NCBI GenBank assembly: GCA_963798655.1
Contig: CAWCUH010000004.1
Span: 744,001 to 808,000 of the forward strand
Direction: 5' to 3'
DNA from: CAVSMC01 sp963798655
GTDB lineage: Bacteria; Pseudomonadota; Gammaproteobacteria; Burkholderiales; Casimicrobiaceae
Length of the DNA stretch: 64,000 nt
Below, piece after piece: positions 8,349 through 15,607 of the stretch. The notes under the pieces were generated by a model. The model did not search any database and had not been told where the DNA came from. It saw only the letters and a program-made list of their open reading frames with translations. Position 1 is the stretch's first letter. The number at the start of each line of letters is the position of its first letter. The translations under genes and the position numbers were made by a program.

Positions 8349-8972
8349 CTATTCCACCAGGGTCGGCGTGTAGGTCCACATCCAATTCTCGGCGCCCTTC
8401 AGCGTGAAGCTTTTACGATCGGCCGCAATCGTGACCGGCGATCCCGGCATGTTCGGCATCGCGAGCACCTCCGGCGCCACGCCGGTGCCGAGATGCAGTA
8501 CCGCTTGCTGGTTGCCGCCGGGGATCGCTCGCATCGAACAGCTCGCCGGGTAATTGGACACGCTCGCCGCCGGATAGGTCCGCGTCCCCCTGATCTCGAT
8601 CAGATCGCCGACGATCGAGTTCGACGCGCTGTGGAAATGCTCGTACGCGGCCCTGAGTGTCGGCGGCGGGCAGTTCGTGCCATCGGACCTGAGGTTCACG
8701 ACGTCGGTCTTCGCGTCGGTCAGCATCACGGTGCCAACGACCCTTCGCTTTTTCACGTCCCACGTGAACTCGACGCTGACGCGGTCGGTGACATCCGCCT
8801 TGCCCTCGTAGTCTCCCAGCACGACCGGGACGCGCCCCTGGTGCACACCATCGACCCGGTACTTGACGACCTTCGCGTTCGCCCACTTCTGCGCGACGGC
8901 CATGTCCTGCGCTGCGGCGTGGAGAGGCATCAGGCCGGCGAGCGCGGCGGCGATCGCGAGCAGCTTGTTCAT
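8349..8972 (-). CDS. Exported hypothetical protein
   Basis: 207 residues with a clear Sec signal peptide (about residues 1-21, cleavage after 'HAAA'). The mature part contains 'VDGVHQGRVPVVLGDYEGKADVTDRV' and two cysteines ('NCPPP', 'ASCSM') that could form a disulfide, consistent with a periplasmic protein. No family recognised. About 400 bp without a gene lie upstream. Confidence 0.75.
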   Translation of the reverse strand: MNKLLAIAAALAGLMPLHAAAQDMAVAQKWANAKVVKYRVDGVHQGRVPVVLGDYEGKADVTDRVSVEFTWDVKKRRVVGTVMLTDAKTDVVNLRSDGTNCPPPTLRAAYEHFHSASNSIVGDLIEIRGTRTYPAASVSNYPASCSMRAIPGGNQQAVLHLGTGVAPEVLAMPNMPGSPVTIAADRKSFTLKGAENWMWTYTPTLVE

Positions 8973-9309
8973 CGAGTGTCCTTTCGTGATTGTCTTGGCA
9001 CGCGCCCGGGGAATGTAGTCCGCGACGCTCGCGCGCCGCGCGGTCAGGAGGCGGTGAAACGCGCCGCGACGCGTGCGCTAGACATATCCGAGCCCGCAAA
9101 TGAACCGGACGTTGGCCACGAAAAGACCAGCCAGCCACGTGTCCGCTCCGAGGACCACGAAGCCGAACGCCGTGGCGGCGCGAACCAGTAGCGAATTGCT
9201 CCGCAGCGATCATGAAGCAGGCGCGCGCCGACGCATGGGAGCCAACGAACAACAGCGATTCCCTCGTCCCGGAAACGACGTCGCAAGCAACGCTCCGCGG
9301 CTAGCAAAT
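8973..9309. other. Gene-free stretch
   Basis: No ORF here has coding character on either strand; the overlapping arginine/serine-rich frames look like shadows. The stretch ends in sequence resembling a broken attC (next entry). I see no promoter or tRNA. Confidence 0.5.
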
Positions 9310-9371
9310 CAAGGTAGCCGGCGAGCCACCGCCGGGGCGGAGCGCTGCCGGCGGGGCGTCCTAACCGGCGG
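9310..9371 (+). other. Possible fossil attC site
   Basis: AAGGTAGCCGGCGA, a GC-rich centre with an inverted repeat around GCCGGGGCGGAGCGCTGCCGGC, then GGGGCGTCC resembles the interior of the array's second attC type (AAGGTAACCGGCGACC ... GGGGCGTCCGTGTTGACC). The R boxes are missing or displaced (CCTAACCGGCGGGT). Low-confidence fossil. Confidence 0.3.
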
Positions 9372-9372
9372 G

Positions 9373-9627
9373 TCACGTGCCATGTGGCGAAGACTTCGCG
9401 GAAGTGTCCGCGCCCGCGCAGCAGCCGGACGACAATTGCATCGGCGGGCACTTGACCGAACCATACGAACAGAAGACGCAGCAATCACCGGGCTTTGGCC
9501 GTAGCAAGGTGCGACAGGTCAGGCATTCGTAGAAGTAGAGGCATGAATCGGTCGGCATCGTCTCGACGGCCGCGACGCCGCAATGGGGACAAATCAGGAC
9601 GCACTCGAGACGTGGCAAAACGCTCAT
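9373..9627 (-). CDS. Cysteine-rich GDCC-motif small protein
   Basis: 84 residues with ten cysteines in pairs: 'ICPHCG' near residue 13, 'CLTC' near 35, 'GDCCVFCSYGSVKCPP' at about 47-62 and 'GCCAG' near 69. The 'RPKPGDCCVFCSYG' motif is conserved in small bacterial proteins of unknown function and suggests a zinc-ribbon-like metal-binding protein. It is the leftmost gene that can be tied to the cassette array, because an attC-like sequence with an IS110 remnant lies immediately upstream. Confidence 0.75.
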   Translation of the reverse strand: MSVLPRLECVLICPHCGVAAVETMPTDSCLYFYECLTCRTLLRPKPGDCCVFCSYGSVKCPPMQLSSGCCAGADTSAKSSPHGT

Positions 9628-9635
9628 GAGATCGT

Positions 9636-9675
9636 GCCTGGCGAGAACAGGTTAATCGGCGCTGCCCGTTGAAGA
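9636..9675 (+). repeat. Degenerate attC carrying an IS110 remnant
   Basis: GCCTGGCGAGAACAGG, TTAATCGGCG, CTGC and CCGTTGAAGA parallel the interrupted attC at 16873 (GCCTAACAAGACCAAG, TTAACCGGCG ... CCGGTTGAACGA). In all three cases IS110-type sequence begins at the same position after the GTTGAA/GTTCAA box. Confidence 0.5.
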
Positions 9676-9820
9676 ATCGGAAGGACTTCCCCTGCTCGGG
9701 GTCGGCAGCGAAGTGCCACGATTGAATTTGCACGTTCAATCGATGAGAGTGGAAGTCATGGGCGAGATTACTACCGTAGGGCTCGACTTGGCAAAGCGCG
9801 TCGCTGCGTCTCACGCCGCG
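9676..9820 (+). mobile_element. IS110/IS1111-type 5' remnant
   Basis: About 145 bp nearly identical to the starts of the two longer copies at 15608 and 16946: GGAAGGACTTCCCC, then GGTCGGCAGCGAAGTGCCACG, then an ATG and the first about 16 codons of the transposase ('MGEITTVGLDLAKRV'). Everything after that is lost. It is inserted at the same attC position as the other copies. Confidence 0.75.
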
Positions 9821-9892
9821 CGAGGTAGTCGGTTTCCGAACAGGATTTGGGAGGTGGGAACCAATTAATTGTCAAGCGACATCGTTCTGACG

Positions 9893-11879
9893 TGTGCTCA
9901 CGTAATTTTGTTACAGCTGCTCACAAGGATGTTACTCGTCACTCGTGAATGAGCCGCTGGACAGCCTGTTGTCGCCATGTCTTCACTTTCTTCTGGAGTG
10001 TGTGCAGCTGGTGCAAACTGTACGTGCGGGTAGCGGGCCTGGAACTCAACGAGCAGTTCGAGTGACGTCTGATCCGGTGCTCGTCGAGACAGCGCGTCAT
10101 TCTTCCCAATGATCTTTGAAAGTCTCGAGGCGCCGGCCGCGCGGTCTATCACTGTGCAGTCGATACGTTTTGGAGCCGATGACGACGCCGCGCGCGCGAG
10201 CATCGCGACGCCACAGATTCACACGCCGCAAGAGCGTCTTGTACTGCCTGGGTGTGAATCGCCCCGGAAACTCGATGCACAACTCGTCGAAAAGCTGCGA
10301 GACATTGATGTTGGGGAGGCTCTCGAGTCGCCGGCAAACGATCGGCCATACCATGCGAAGCGCTTGGACGCGGGCCTGTCCACGCTCGGCGTAGACGGGT
10401 TGCAGCTGCACCAACGTTTTGGGCACAGTGATGGCGTGCGGCGTCACCGGCAGCGCTGCGGCGGCACTAGCGATGGGAGCTTGTGCGGGAGTCGTTTCAA
10501 GACCTCGCAGATATCGCGGCTTGGCGTCGATCGAAAACGTCGGACGAATCTCGCCCATGCGCCAGGCGCTCGATAGGCTTGCCACGAACGCGGCGAGATT
10601 GGGTGGTTCGCAAACCATCGGCGGCGGCGTCTCACCGTCCGCCAGCGCGGCCAAGTAAGCCTGCACCGCTCGCATTTCCTCCAGAAGCTTCAAGGGATCG
10701 AGGTTCGCCGAGACCTCACGCAGCTTGCTCTTGGCGGCCATCGGGATGCTGTCCGATTGCAGCAGTCGCTCGCAGGGCGTTCGCGGTGGATGATAGTGCT
10801 TGGTTACTTTTGCGCCATCGCGCTCTTTGGACGCGAGCTTGAATGATGGCTGGAAGAAGTTGACGAACAGCCGGGATGCGCCGTACAGACGCGTGATCGC
10901 GCGAGCGGCCGCCAGACCCTCAAAGCGCCGATAGCCGAGGAGCTTTCGCACGATGGCTCCATTCTTCTGCTCTATCCATGCCTGGTCGTTCTTGCGGTAC
11001 GGGCGGGATCGAGTGAGCTCAATTCCGTGACTCAGGCAGTACTCGATCAGCCTGTCATTCACGAACTCGCTACCGTTGTCCACATCCAGCGCTCGCAGGG
11101 CGAACGGGAGTCCGATGCGTATGCGATCGAGCGTCTCGACCACGAGAGTGCTTTCGCGCACAACGATGGGTGCGGCCTCGGTCCAACCGCTTGCGATGTC
11201 GGTCAGAACCAGGCTATGAACGTAGCTACCTCGGTTGACCGCTCCGCAGTGTGCAACGAGGTCCATTTCCATGCTGCCTGCAGACGGATCATTCCAATCG
11301 GCAAAGGTGCGCATCTTGATGCGACGGCGCGGCTCTGGCTCAGCCCGTCTAGGCCTCTTCGTTCGCCCCGTCGTTCGCGGCACGCGCAGCAAGCGGTCGA
11401 CTGTGGCCGCGCTTATCGAAAGGACCTTCGGTCGTATCTGCTCATCGAGCTTCAAATGTCCATTGTGTTGAGAGCGGGCAACAGAATTGGAAGCAGCGCC
11501 TTCAAGCGCTTGCCGCATACCCGATCGGATGCCTCCCACAACACAATGAGCGCAGCGCGAACGGCCTCATCGTAGAGCGATGCCCGTTGACGACTCTGTC
11601 GGCGCCTGGACGGCCCAGCACTATTCAGCGCGCGAATCGCGGACTTCTCGTGGTAGCCCGTTACGGCGATGAACTCTTCGAGGATCTTGCGCTTTTCCTT
11701 CGCCGGGGCCGCGATGTACCGCGCTCGGATCGCATTGGCGAGCTCTGCGCGCGCCGCGGAGGTCATTCTCTTGTTCACGGTGCCTCCCTGGACGTGAAGG
11801 CATCACTTTGGCATCCGCCCCCACGAGTAACATTTCAGGTGAGGCAACGATCCCGCCCAGTAACATTCAACTTGAGGCA
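9893..11879 (-). mobile_element. Insertion sequence with duplicated terminal repeats
   Basis: Each end carries two copies of a related motif. On the left are TGTGCTCACG...TTGTTAC and TGCTCACAAGGATGTTAC. On the right the complement gives TGCCTCAAG...AATGTTAC and TGCCTCACC...AATGTTAC. Between them lies one transposase gene, now in two frames. The rve-type transposase resembles ISNCY-type elements, but family assignment is uncertain. Exact ends are estimated to within a few bases. It has displaced the attC expected after the peptidase E cassette. Confidence 0.7.
10097..11778 (-). pseudogene. Frameshifted rve-type transposase
   Basis: The N-terminal frame (11778 to about 11452) has a helix-turn-helix region ('KILEEFIAVTGYHEKSAIRAL') and stops soon after 'LLPILLPALN'. 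The second frame continues with 'NGHLKLDEQIR' and contains the integrase catalytic core: 'MEMDLVAHCG' (first Asp), 'LDVDNGSEFVN' (second Asp) and a downstream 'QKNGAIVRKLLGY' glutamate region. The frames meet around 11455-11480, where no slippery heptamer is visible. I therefore read a disabling indel rather than programmed frameshifting. Both halves otherwise look intact. Confidence 0.75.
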
Positions 11880-11995
11880 ATGCGGACAAATTAATGAGCG
11901 CAGCAACGCCCGACGGGTGCACAGGGTTCGCAATATCGCAGTGAAGCCTGCTCAATTCACGCTCGACACCGTTCGGCACTTTCGTGATCGAGGTC

Positions 11996-12685
11996 TTAGG
12001 CTTTGCGCTCTGGAGCAAGTAGTTTCCAGTGCCCTTCGGACACTACTTCGACGATACCGTCGACCACTTTGATCGCAGTTTGGTCGTCGATCGCGTATGC
12101 GGGACCTCCAACCGCTGCTGCCCATCGTTCCGCAGCGGCCATGGTGTTCTCGGGCATATCCGGGTGGTCCAGATGCGGAAAGATCGAGAAGTCGACGACT
12201 CCCAGAGTGATGTCGTCACCGGTGATCGACGGTTTCGACGCGACGAAATCCTCTCCGACACGAGGTGTCATCACCATGCTTCCGGCACTCAGTCCTACCC
12301 AGACGGTTCTCTCCAGCGTAGGCAGGAGCGCCGCGAGTCCGGACTGCCGCATCCAGTGACAGAGATACACGGCGTCGCCGCCGTTCACCAGAAGTACGTC
12401 CGCTTCGCGGACCCAGGGAACCCAGCGCTCTGCGCCGATGCTGGGTAGCGCGGTGAGTTCCAGCACCCCCAAGGACTTCCACCCCAACTCGCACATGGGG
12501 CACTGCGGTTCACGGCCGCTGATGAATCGCCATGCGTTGCCGGGACGATTCCCGTGGGGGTAGCCGTATCCCGCGGTGGGTATGCACAGGGCGCTGGAGT
12601 CGGCAATGGGTTTGCCCAGGAGCTTGACCAGGGCGTCGTGGATGCTCACGTTCTTGATGCCCGCGGAGGTGAGTAGAAGCCTCAT
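11996..12685 (-). CDS. Peptidase E-like (S51 / class I glutamine amidotransferase-like)
   Basis: 229 residues. The 'VWVGLSAGSMVM' motif near residue 130 holds the nucleophilic Ser of S51 peptidases (GxSAG), and 'DVLLVNGGDAVYL' near 96 is the conserved strand before it. These cytosolic serine hydrolases cleave Asp-X dipeptides, but many paralogues have other roles. It is preceded by a compact attC at 12784, so it is a cassette gene. Its own downstream attC was lost where the IS at 9893-11879 sits. Confidence 0.85.
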   Translation of the reverse strand: MRLLLTSAGIKNVSIHDALVKLLGKPIADSSALCIPTAGYGYPHGNRPGNAWRFISGREPQCPMCELGWKSLGVLELTALPSIGAERWVPWVREADVLLVNGGDAVYLCHWMRQSGLAALLPTLERTVWVGLSAGSMVMTPRVGEDFVASKPSITGDDITLGVVDFSIFPHLDHPDMPENTMAAAERWAAAVGGPAYAIDDQTAIKVVDGIVEVVSEGHWKLLAPERKA

Positions 12686-12783
12686 GATGATTGGTGTCCG
12701 ATGGCTGCGTGTCCGAATCGGGATGCTTCTGGGGTCGCTTTGCCAGATGGATTGTGAGAGGCGCCCGGTGCTTGGATTGCATG

Positions 12784-12830
12784 GCCTGACGAGACCAAGG
12801 TAACCGTCCGGTTGACCGCGCGGTTAGGGC
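12784..12830 (-). repeat. attC, compact form
   Basis: On the plus strand it reads GCCTGAC, GAGACCAAGG, TAACC, GT, CCGGTTGACC, GCGCG, GTTAGGG. All four core boxes are present, but the usual 30-35 bp centre is reduced to two bases, giving a 47-bp site. Cassettes are read on the minus strand. Confidence 0.8.
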
Positions 12831-13038
12831 CGGACTCAACTCCCGGCCTCCGTACCCAACGGTAAAACGCGGGGCCACTGCGACGCGAGCCGCTGCACGC
12901 GCACGCCGCAGCGAATTGAACCGAACACTCCGAGACTGCGAGCAAAGCAGAGCTACGACCACGGTCAGACCGGCGCTGCGCGCACGTGGCAAAACTGCCA
13001 TTGATGCGGCCCGATTCGATTTCCACAGTGATCCGCGA
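12831..13038. other. Cassette debris: IS110 tail plus DUF4160 fragment
   Basis: No intact gene. Positions about 12930-12988 resemble the 3' tail of the IS110 derivatives (ACTGCGAGCAAAGC...ACGGTCAGACCG...GCTGCGCGCAC). Positions about 12990-13030 match a stretch inside the DUF4160 gene at 16700-16745; the minus strand reads 'VEIESGRINGSF'. It looks like the scar of a DUF4160 cassette and an IS. Confidence 0.6.
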
Positions 13039-13305
13039 CTACAAAGCACGAAGCAGCGTCTCGTAGTTTGCATGCGAACCGATCCAGAACCAGACGACGG
13101 AGTCGCCGTTCAGCACGCCAACTGCTCGATATGCGCGATCGATGCGCACCGAGTAGATTGGCAGTGTCGCATGCACCTTCTTGAACCGAAGGGAGAGATG
13201 CCCAGGATTCGCAGACCATAGCGCATACGCCGAAGCGGCTTTGTCTTGGACCGGCTTGGGCAGTTCCCGGTAGTGAGCGGAATCCTCTGTAGTGCGCGAG
13301 AGCAC
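13039..13305 (-). CDS. RelE/ParE-like toxin
   Basis: 88 residues. 'YRELPKPVQDKAASAYALW', 'HLSLRFKKVH', 'YSVRIDRAYRAVG' and 'VVWFWIGSHANYETLL' match the small RelE/ParE-superfamily toxins often found in integron cassettes. Expected action is ribosome-dependent mRNA cleavage or gyrase poisoning; the sequence does not decide which. It starts 6 bp after the stop of its antitoxin gene, forming an antitoxin-first operon inside one cassette. Confidence 0.8.
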   Translation of the reverse strand: MLSRTTEDSAHYRELPKPVQDKAASAYALWSANPGHLSLRFKKVHATLPIYSVRIDRAYRAVGVLNGDSVVWFWIGSHANYETLLRAL

Positions 13306-13311
13306 GAGAGG

Positions 13312-13515
13312 CTAGAGTGGCTTTGCCTTTCCGGCGCGATCCTCGGCAAGAGCTTCTTCGGCCATCTTGGCGAGGAAATCTTGCGATTGTGAGAACAGCT
13401 CGCTCCACTTTTGCTCGGAGGCAAGCTCGTCCAGCACAAGAGCCGCGATTGCGTCTTGCTCCGCCGAAGGCAGCTTGGCCATCTCATTCAATGCTTTCTC
13501 GAGCAGCTTGGTCAC
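13312..13515 (-). CDS. Antitoxin partner of the RelE/ParE-like toxin
   Basis: 67 residues from the GTG at 13515 (GGAAA upstream); the open frame reaches 13539, but the extra residues are atypical. 'TKLLEKALNEMAKLPSAEQDAIAALVLDELASEQKW' is a helical, acidic antitoxin type commonly paired with this toxin. It should bind and neutralise the downstream toxin and repress the operon. Start is inferred from typical family N-termini. Confidence 0.8.
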   Translation of the reverse strand: MTKLLEKALNEMAKLPSAEQDAIAALVLDELASEQKWSELFSQSQDFLAKMAEEALAEDRAGKAKPL

Positions 13516-13561
13516 GGCGGTTTCCCAGCAACGCCTCAATGATACGGCGGGGGCGAGTTGC

Positions 13562-13644
13562 GCCCTAACGAGACCAAGTTGAGGGGCGCCGCGGCGGGCG
13601 CCCAGCGCCGCCGGTGGGCGTCCCGCTCGAACGAATGGTTAGGC
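13562..13644 (-). repeat. attC
   Basis: Plus strand GCCCTAAC, GAGACCAAGTTG, a GC-rich imperfect inverted centre, CCCGCTCGAACG, AATG, GTTAGGC. It lies between the VOC gene (whose last codons enter it) and the toxin-antitoxin cassette. Confidence 0.85.
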
Positions 13645-14028
13645 CGCGGAGAGTGCGCTGATCGTGACGTAATACCCATCGGGATCCCGGAGCGAAAACT
13701 CGTTGGTTCCAGTGTTCGGGTTCACATGGGGCTCTTCTTCGAGCCGAGTGACGAGCGCGCGTGCCCTCCGCAAGGCCGTGTCGAAATCATCAACCCGGAA
13801 AAACAGGAGGAGTCCGTTGCCGGGAGTCGCGTGTTCGGGACTCGTCAACGATGGATGCTCGTGGGCGCCCCACTCGTGGAGGCAGAGCAAGACCGTTCCA
13901 TCCGAGTCGAGGAGTTGCCCAAAGTAGGTATGGTGGGGAGGCGTCTCCGGCTGACCGAACAGCGACTGGTACCACTTGAAGCTGCCAGGGACATCGCCTA
14001 CCCCGATGATCGTCCAAATGCGCTTCAC
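13639..14028 (-). CDS. VOC-family (glyoxalase/dioxygenase fold) protein
   Basis: 129 residues, the length of a single VOC module pair. 'GVGDVPGSFKWYQSLFGQPE' at the N-terminus, 'LFFRVDDFDTALRRARAL' in the middle and 'NEFSLRDPDGYYVTIS' near the end are diagnostic. VOC proteins include antibiotic-binding and metal-dependent detoxification enzymes; the substrate is unknown. The stop lies inside the attC of its own cassette, as in several others here. Confidence 0.9.
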   Translation of the reverse strand: MKRIWTIIGVGDVPGSFKWYQSLFGQPETPPHHTYFGQLLDSDGTVLLCLHEWGAHEHPSLTSPEHATPGNGLLLFFRVDDFDTALRRARALVTRLEEEPHVNPNTGTNEFSLRDPDGYYVTISALSAA

Positions 14029-14042
14029 GAGTTTCTCCTGCG

Positions 14043-14126
14043 GCCTAACGGACGAAGGTGACCGGCGACCCGGTGCCGGCGCGAAGCGCCGCGCGCGGGG
14101 CGTCCGTGTTGACCGCGAGGTTAGGC
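14043..14126 (-). repeat. attC (type with GGCGACC/GGGGCGTCC arms)
   Basis: Plus strand GCCTAAC, GGACGAAGGTGACC, GGCGACC, GC-rich hairpin centre, GGGGCGTCC, GTGTTGACC, GCGAG, GTTAGGC. 84 bp; terminates the brnTA cassette on its left side. Confidence 0.9.
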
Positions 14127-14132
14127 CCAGCG

Positions 14133-14384
14133 TTAGCCATGATGCGCGAGCTCCTCGCGCAAGATGCGCCGCAGCGCCGTAGCTGTGAGCGGCGCTTGGT
14201 CGACCCCGAGGTGGGCACGCAACGCCTCATTGACAAGAGTTTGATAACCCTTGCCAGTCTTCTCAGAAAGGGCCTTGAAGCGCTCGACTACGACGTCGTC
14301 CAGATAGATAGTGATACGCGTCTTGCCCTCGGACGCGAGGACCACGCCGCGCTTGCTCTTGGAAAAGTCATACTCCTTTTTCAT
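14133..14384 (-). CDS. brnA: BrnA-type antitoxin
   Basis: 83 residues from ATG 14384. 'ITIYLDDVVVERFKALSEKTGKGYQTLVNEALRAHL' is the ribbon-helix-helix/BrnA core that dimerises to bind DNA and wraps the BrnT toxin. It starts inside the 3' end of brnT (17-bp overlap), the standard brnT-brnA order. Since the toxin gene is frameshifted, this antitoxin may now act only as a DNA-binding repressor. Confidence 0.85.
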   Translation of the reverse strand: MKKEYDFSKSKRGVVLASEGKTRITIYLDDVVVERFKALSEKTGKGYQTLVNEALRAHLGVDQAPLTATALRRILREELAHHG

Positions 14385-14641
14385 AGGTCCGGATTTCCTT
14401 CGGCTCCGGTTTGCGCACGGAGATGATTCGTGCATCTTCGCCGCGGAGAGCATAAACGACAACTCGAAGATTTCCGAACAAGTTCGTCCCAATCGAGACG
14501 AAGCGTTGTTCGCCCCTGTGCGGAGAGATCTTCCATCGTCAGTGCGAACGGATCGTTGAGCACGCCATCGCCCTCGGAGAGGGAGACTCCGTGCTTCTTC
14601 CGGTTCGCCGCGTCCTTGCGGGGATCGAAGGTGCTCGGCAT
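14368..14641 (-). pseudogene. brnT: BrnT-type toxin, frameshifted
   Basis: The first 43 residues are normal BrnT ('FDPRKDAANRKKHGVSLSEG', 'DPFALTMED'). At a run of four Cs on the plus strand (14513-14516) the frame slips. The alternative frame continues the true toxin ('EQRFVSIGTNLFGN', 'RIISVRKPEPKE', 'RTYEKGV') and ends at 14368. In the current frame the protein ends 'GAEGNPDL' and lacks the RNase core. Homopolymer error in sequencing is the main alternative. Confidence 0.75.
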
Positions 14642-14647
14642 ACATAC

Positions 14648-14661
14648 ATTATATGTATAAT
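14648..14661 (-). promoter_or_regulatory. Likely brnTA promoter/operator palindrome
   Basis: ATTATA-TG-TATAAT, a perfect-arm inverted repeat 7 bp upstream of the brnT ATG in an AT-rich patch unlike the surrounding DNA. The minus strand contains a TATAAT -10 box. BrnA-type antitoxins autoregulate from such sites; binding here is inferred. Confidence 0.5.
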
Positions 14662-14699
14662 CGCGGCAATGTGCAACTTGCGATGCAACCGCCCGCGAG

Positions 14700-14760
14700 G
14701 CCTAACGAACGAAGGTAACCGGCGACCCGCCGCGCAGGCGAAGCCGCGCACGCGGGGGAC
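14700..14760 (-). repeat. Half attC (truncated)
   Basis: GCCTAAC, GAACGAAGGTAACC, GGCGACCCGCCGCGC and the GC centre are intact, as in the sites at 14043 and 18638. The right half (GTCCGTGTTGACC ... GTTAGGC) is replaced by unrelated sequence, so the site is probably inactive. Confidence 0.75.
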
Positions 14761-14982
14761 CCAAACGAACTGGCGCTTGCGATTGCACGGGACTACAGCG
14801 TGCGCCTGGAGGTGACGTCGCGGCAAAGCGATGCAGCGGGCGAGAAGAACAACAGCGCCGGCGTGTAGCAGCCGAAGTGCGCAATGGGTGGCATGCAGCG
14901 AGCGTGCGGCCGGCGCCAACTGATGCTGCTAAGCGCATCGATTGGCGAAGCTCGAAATGCACGGTTGTTCTCACCGAGCGAG
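14761..14982. other. Gene-less cassette remnant
   Basis: About 220 bp between a half attC and a full attC. The only long frame (minus strand, 14702-14974) is cysteine/arginine-rich, runs into the attC and has no recognisable domain, so I do not call a gene. Confidence 0.5.
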
Positions 14983-15063
14983 GCCTAACGAGACCAAGTT
15001 AACCGGCCGCCCGGCGCGGACGAAGCCCCGCCGATGGAGGTCCGGTTGAACGCGTGGTTGGGC
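14983..15063 (-). repeat. attC
   Basis: GCCTAAC, GAGACCAAGTTAACC, GGCC, GC-rich centre, GGTCCGGTTGAAC, GCGTG, GTTGGGC on the plus strand; 81 bp, nearly identical in its arms to the site at 18098. Confidence 0.9.
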
Positions 15064-15072
15064 GTCACGGCG

Positions 15073-15285
15073 TTACAGGTCACCCGGCTTGAGGCCAGTG
15101 TGCTTGGAGATGCGAGCAAGCATCTTCGGTCCGATATCCTCGCCATCGTGAAAGGCGAAAACAAAATCAGGCCAACCCTCGCGGCTTAGCGTGCGATGCG
15201 AACCGGACTGCCGCTTAAGCCGCCAGCCCAGACCGAGCAACGCTGAATAGACGCGGCGTGCTTTGGTCGAGGGCCAATGCGTCAC
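15073..15285 (-). CDS. hicA: HicA toxin (module 1)
   Basis: 70 residues. The N-terminal 'STKARRVYSALLGLGWRLKRQSGSHRTLSR' contains the HicA dsRBD-like core with the catalytic His in 'GSHRTL', and 'FAFHDGEDIGPKMLARISKHTGL' is the C-terminal helix. HicA is a ribosome-independent mRNA interferase. It follows hicB, whose stop overlaps its ATG by 4 bp. The order hicB-hicA here is the reverse of module 2. Confidence 0.9.
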   Translation of the reverse strand: MTHWPSTKARRVYSALLGLGWRLKRQSGSHRTLSREGWPDFVFAFHDGEDIGPKMLARISKHTGLKPGDL

Positions 15286-15506
15286 GTCGCGACGGAGATA
15301 GAAATCGAATGTGGCCCGCTCTCGCCATGTTCCAGTCGCTCGGCGAGAACGCGTAAGGCAAGGATTTCCGCTCGCGCCATCGCCTCATCGCGGCTCGACC
15401 CGTATGCCAGTACGCCGGGCAACTGGGGCACTTCGGCAAGCCAGCGGCCATCGTCTTCTCGTTCGGACTCAATGTCGAATTTCACGATGTGCTCTCCGGA
15501 GGCCAT
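15282..15506 (-). CDS. hicB: HicB antitoxin (module 1)
   Basis: 74 residues from ATG 15506, with the partial RNase H-like HicB fold: 'DIESEREDDGRWLAEVPQLPGVLAYGSSRDEAMARAEIL'. No DNA-binding domain is appended after the core. It should mask the HicA active site. The cassette lies between the attC at 14983 and the IS-interrupted attC at 15537. Confidence 0.9.
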   Translation of the reverse strand: MASGEHIVKFDIESEREDDGRWLAEVPQLPGVLAYGSSRDEAMARAEILALRVLAERLEHGESGPHSISISVAT

Positions 15507-15607
15507 GCGCGATTGTACGCCGCGAGAATGAGTGACGCCCAACGGAACCAAGTTAACCGGCCGCTCGGCGGGCGCGCAGCGCCGCCGATAGCGGTCCGGT
15601 TCAACGA

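Noticed and set aside
9044..9484. Minus-strand frame of 146 residues
   Set aside because: Overlaps the well-supported cysteine-rich gene at 9373 and has low-complexity composition.
14702..14974. 90-residue minus-strand frame in the gene-less cassette
   Set aside because: Runs through an attC half, Cys/Arg-rich, no family; treated as debris.
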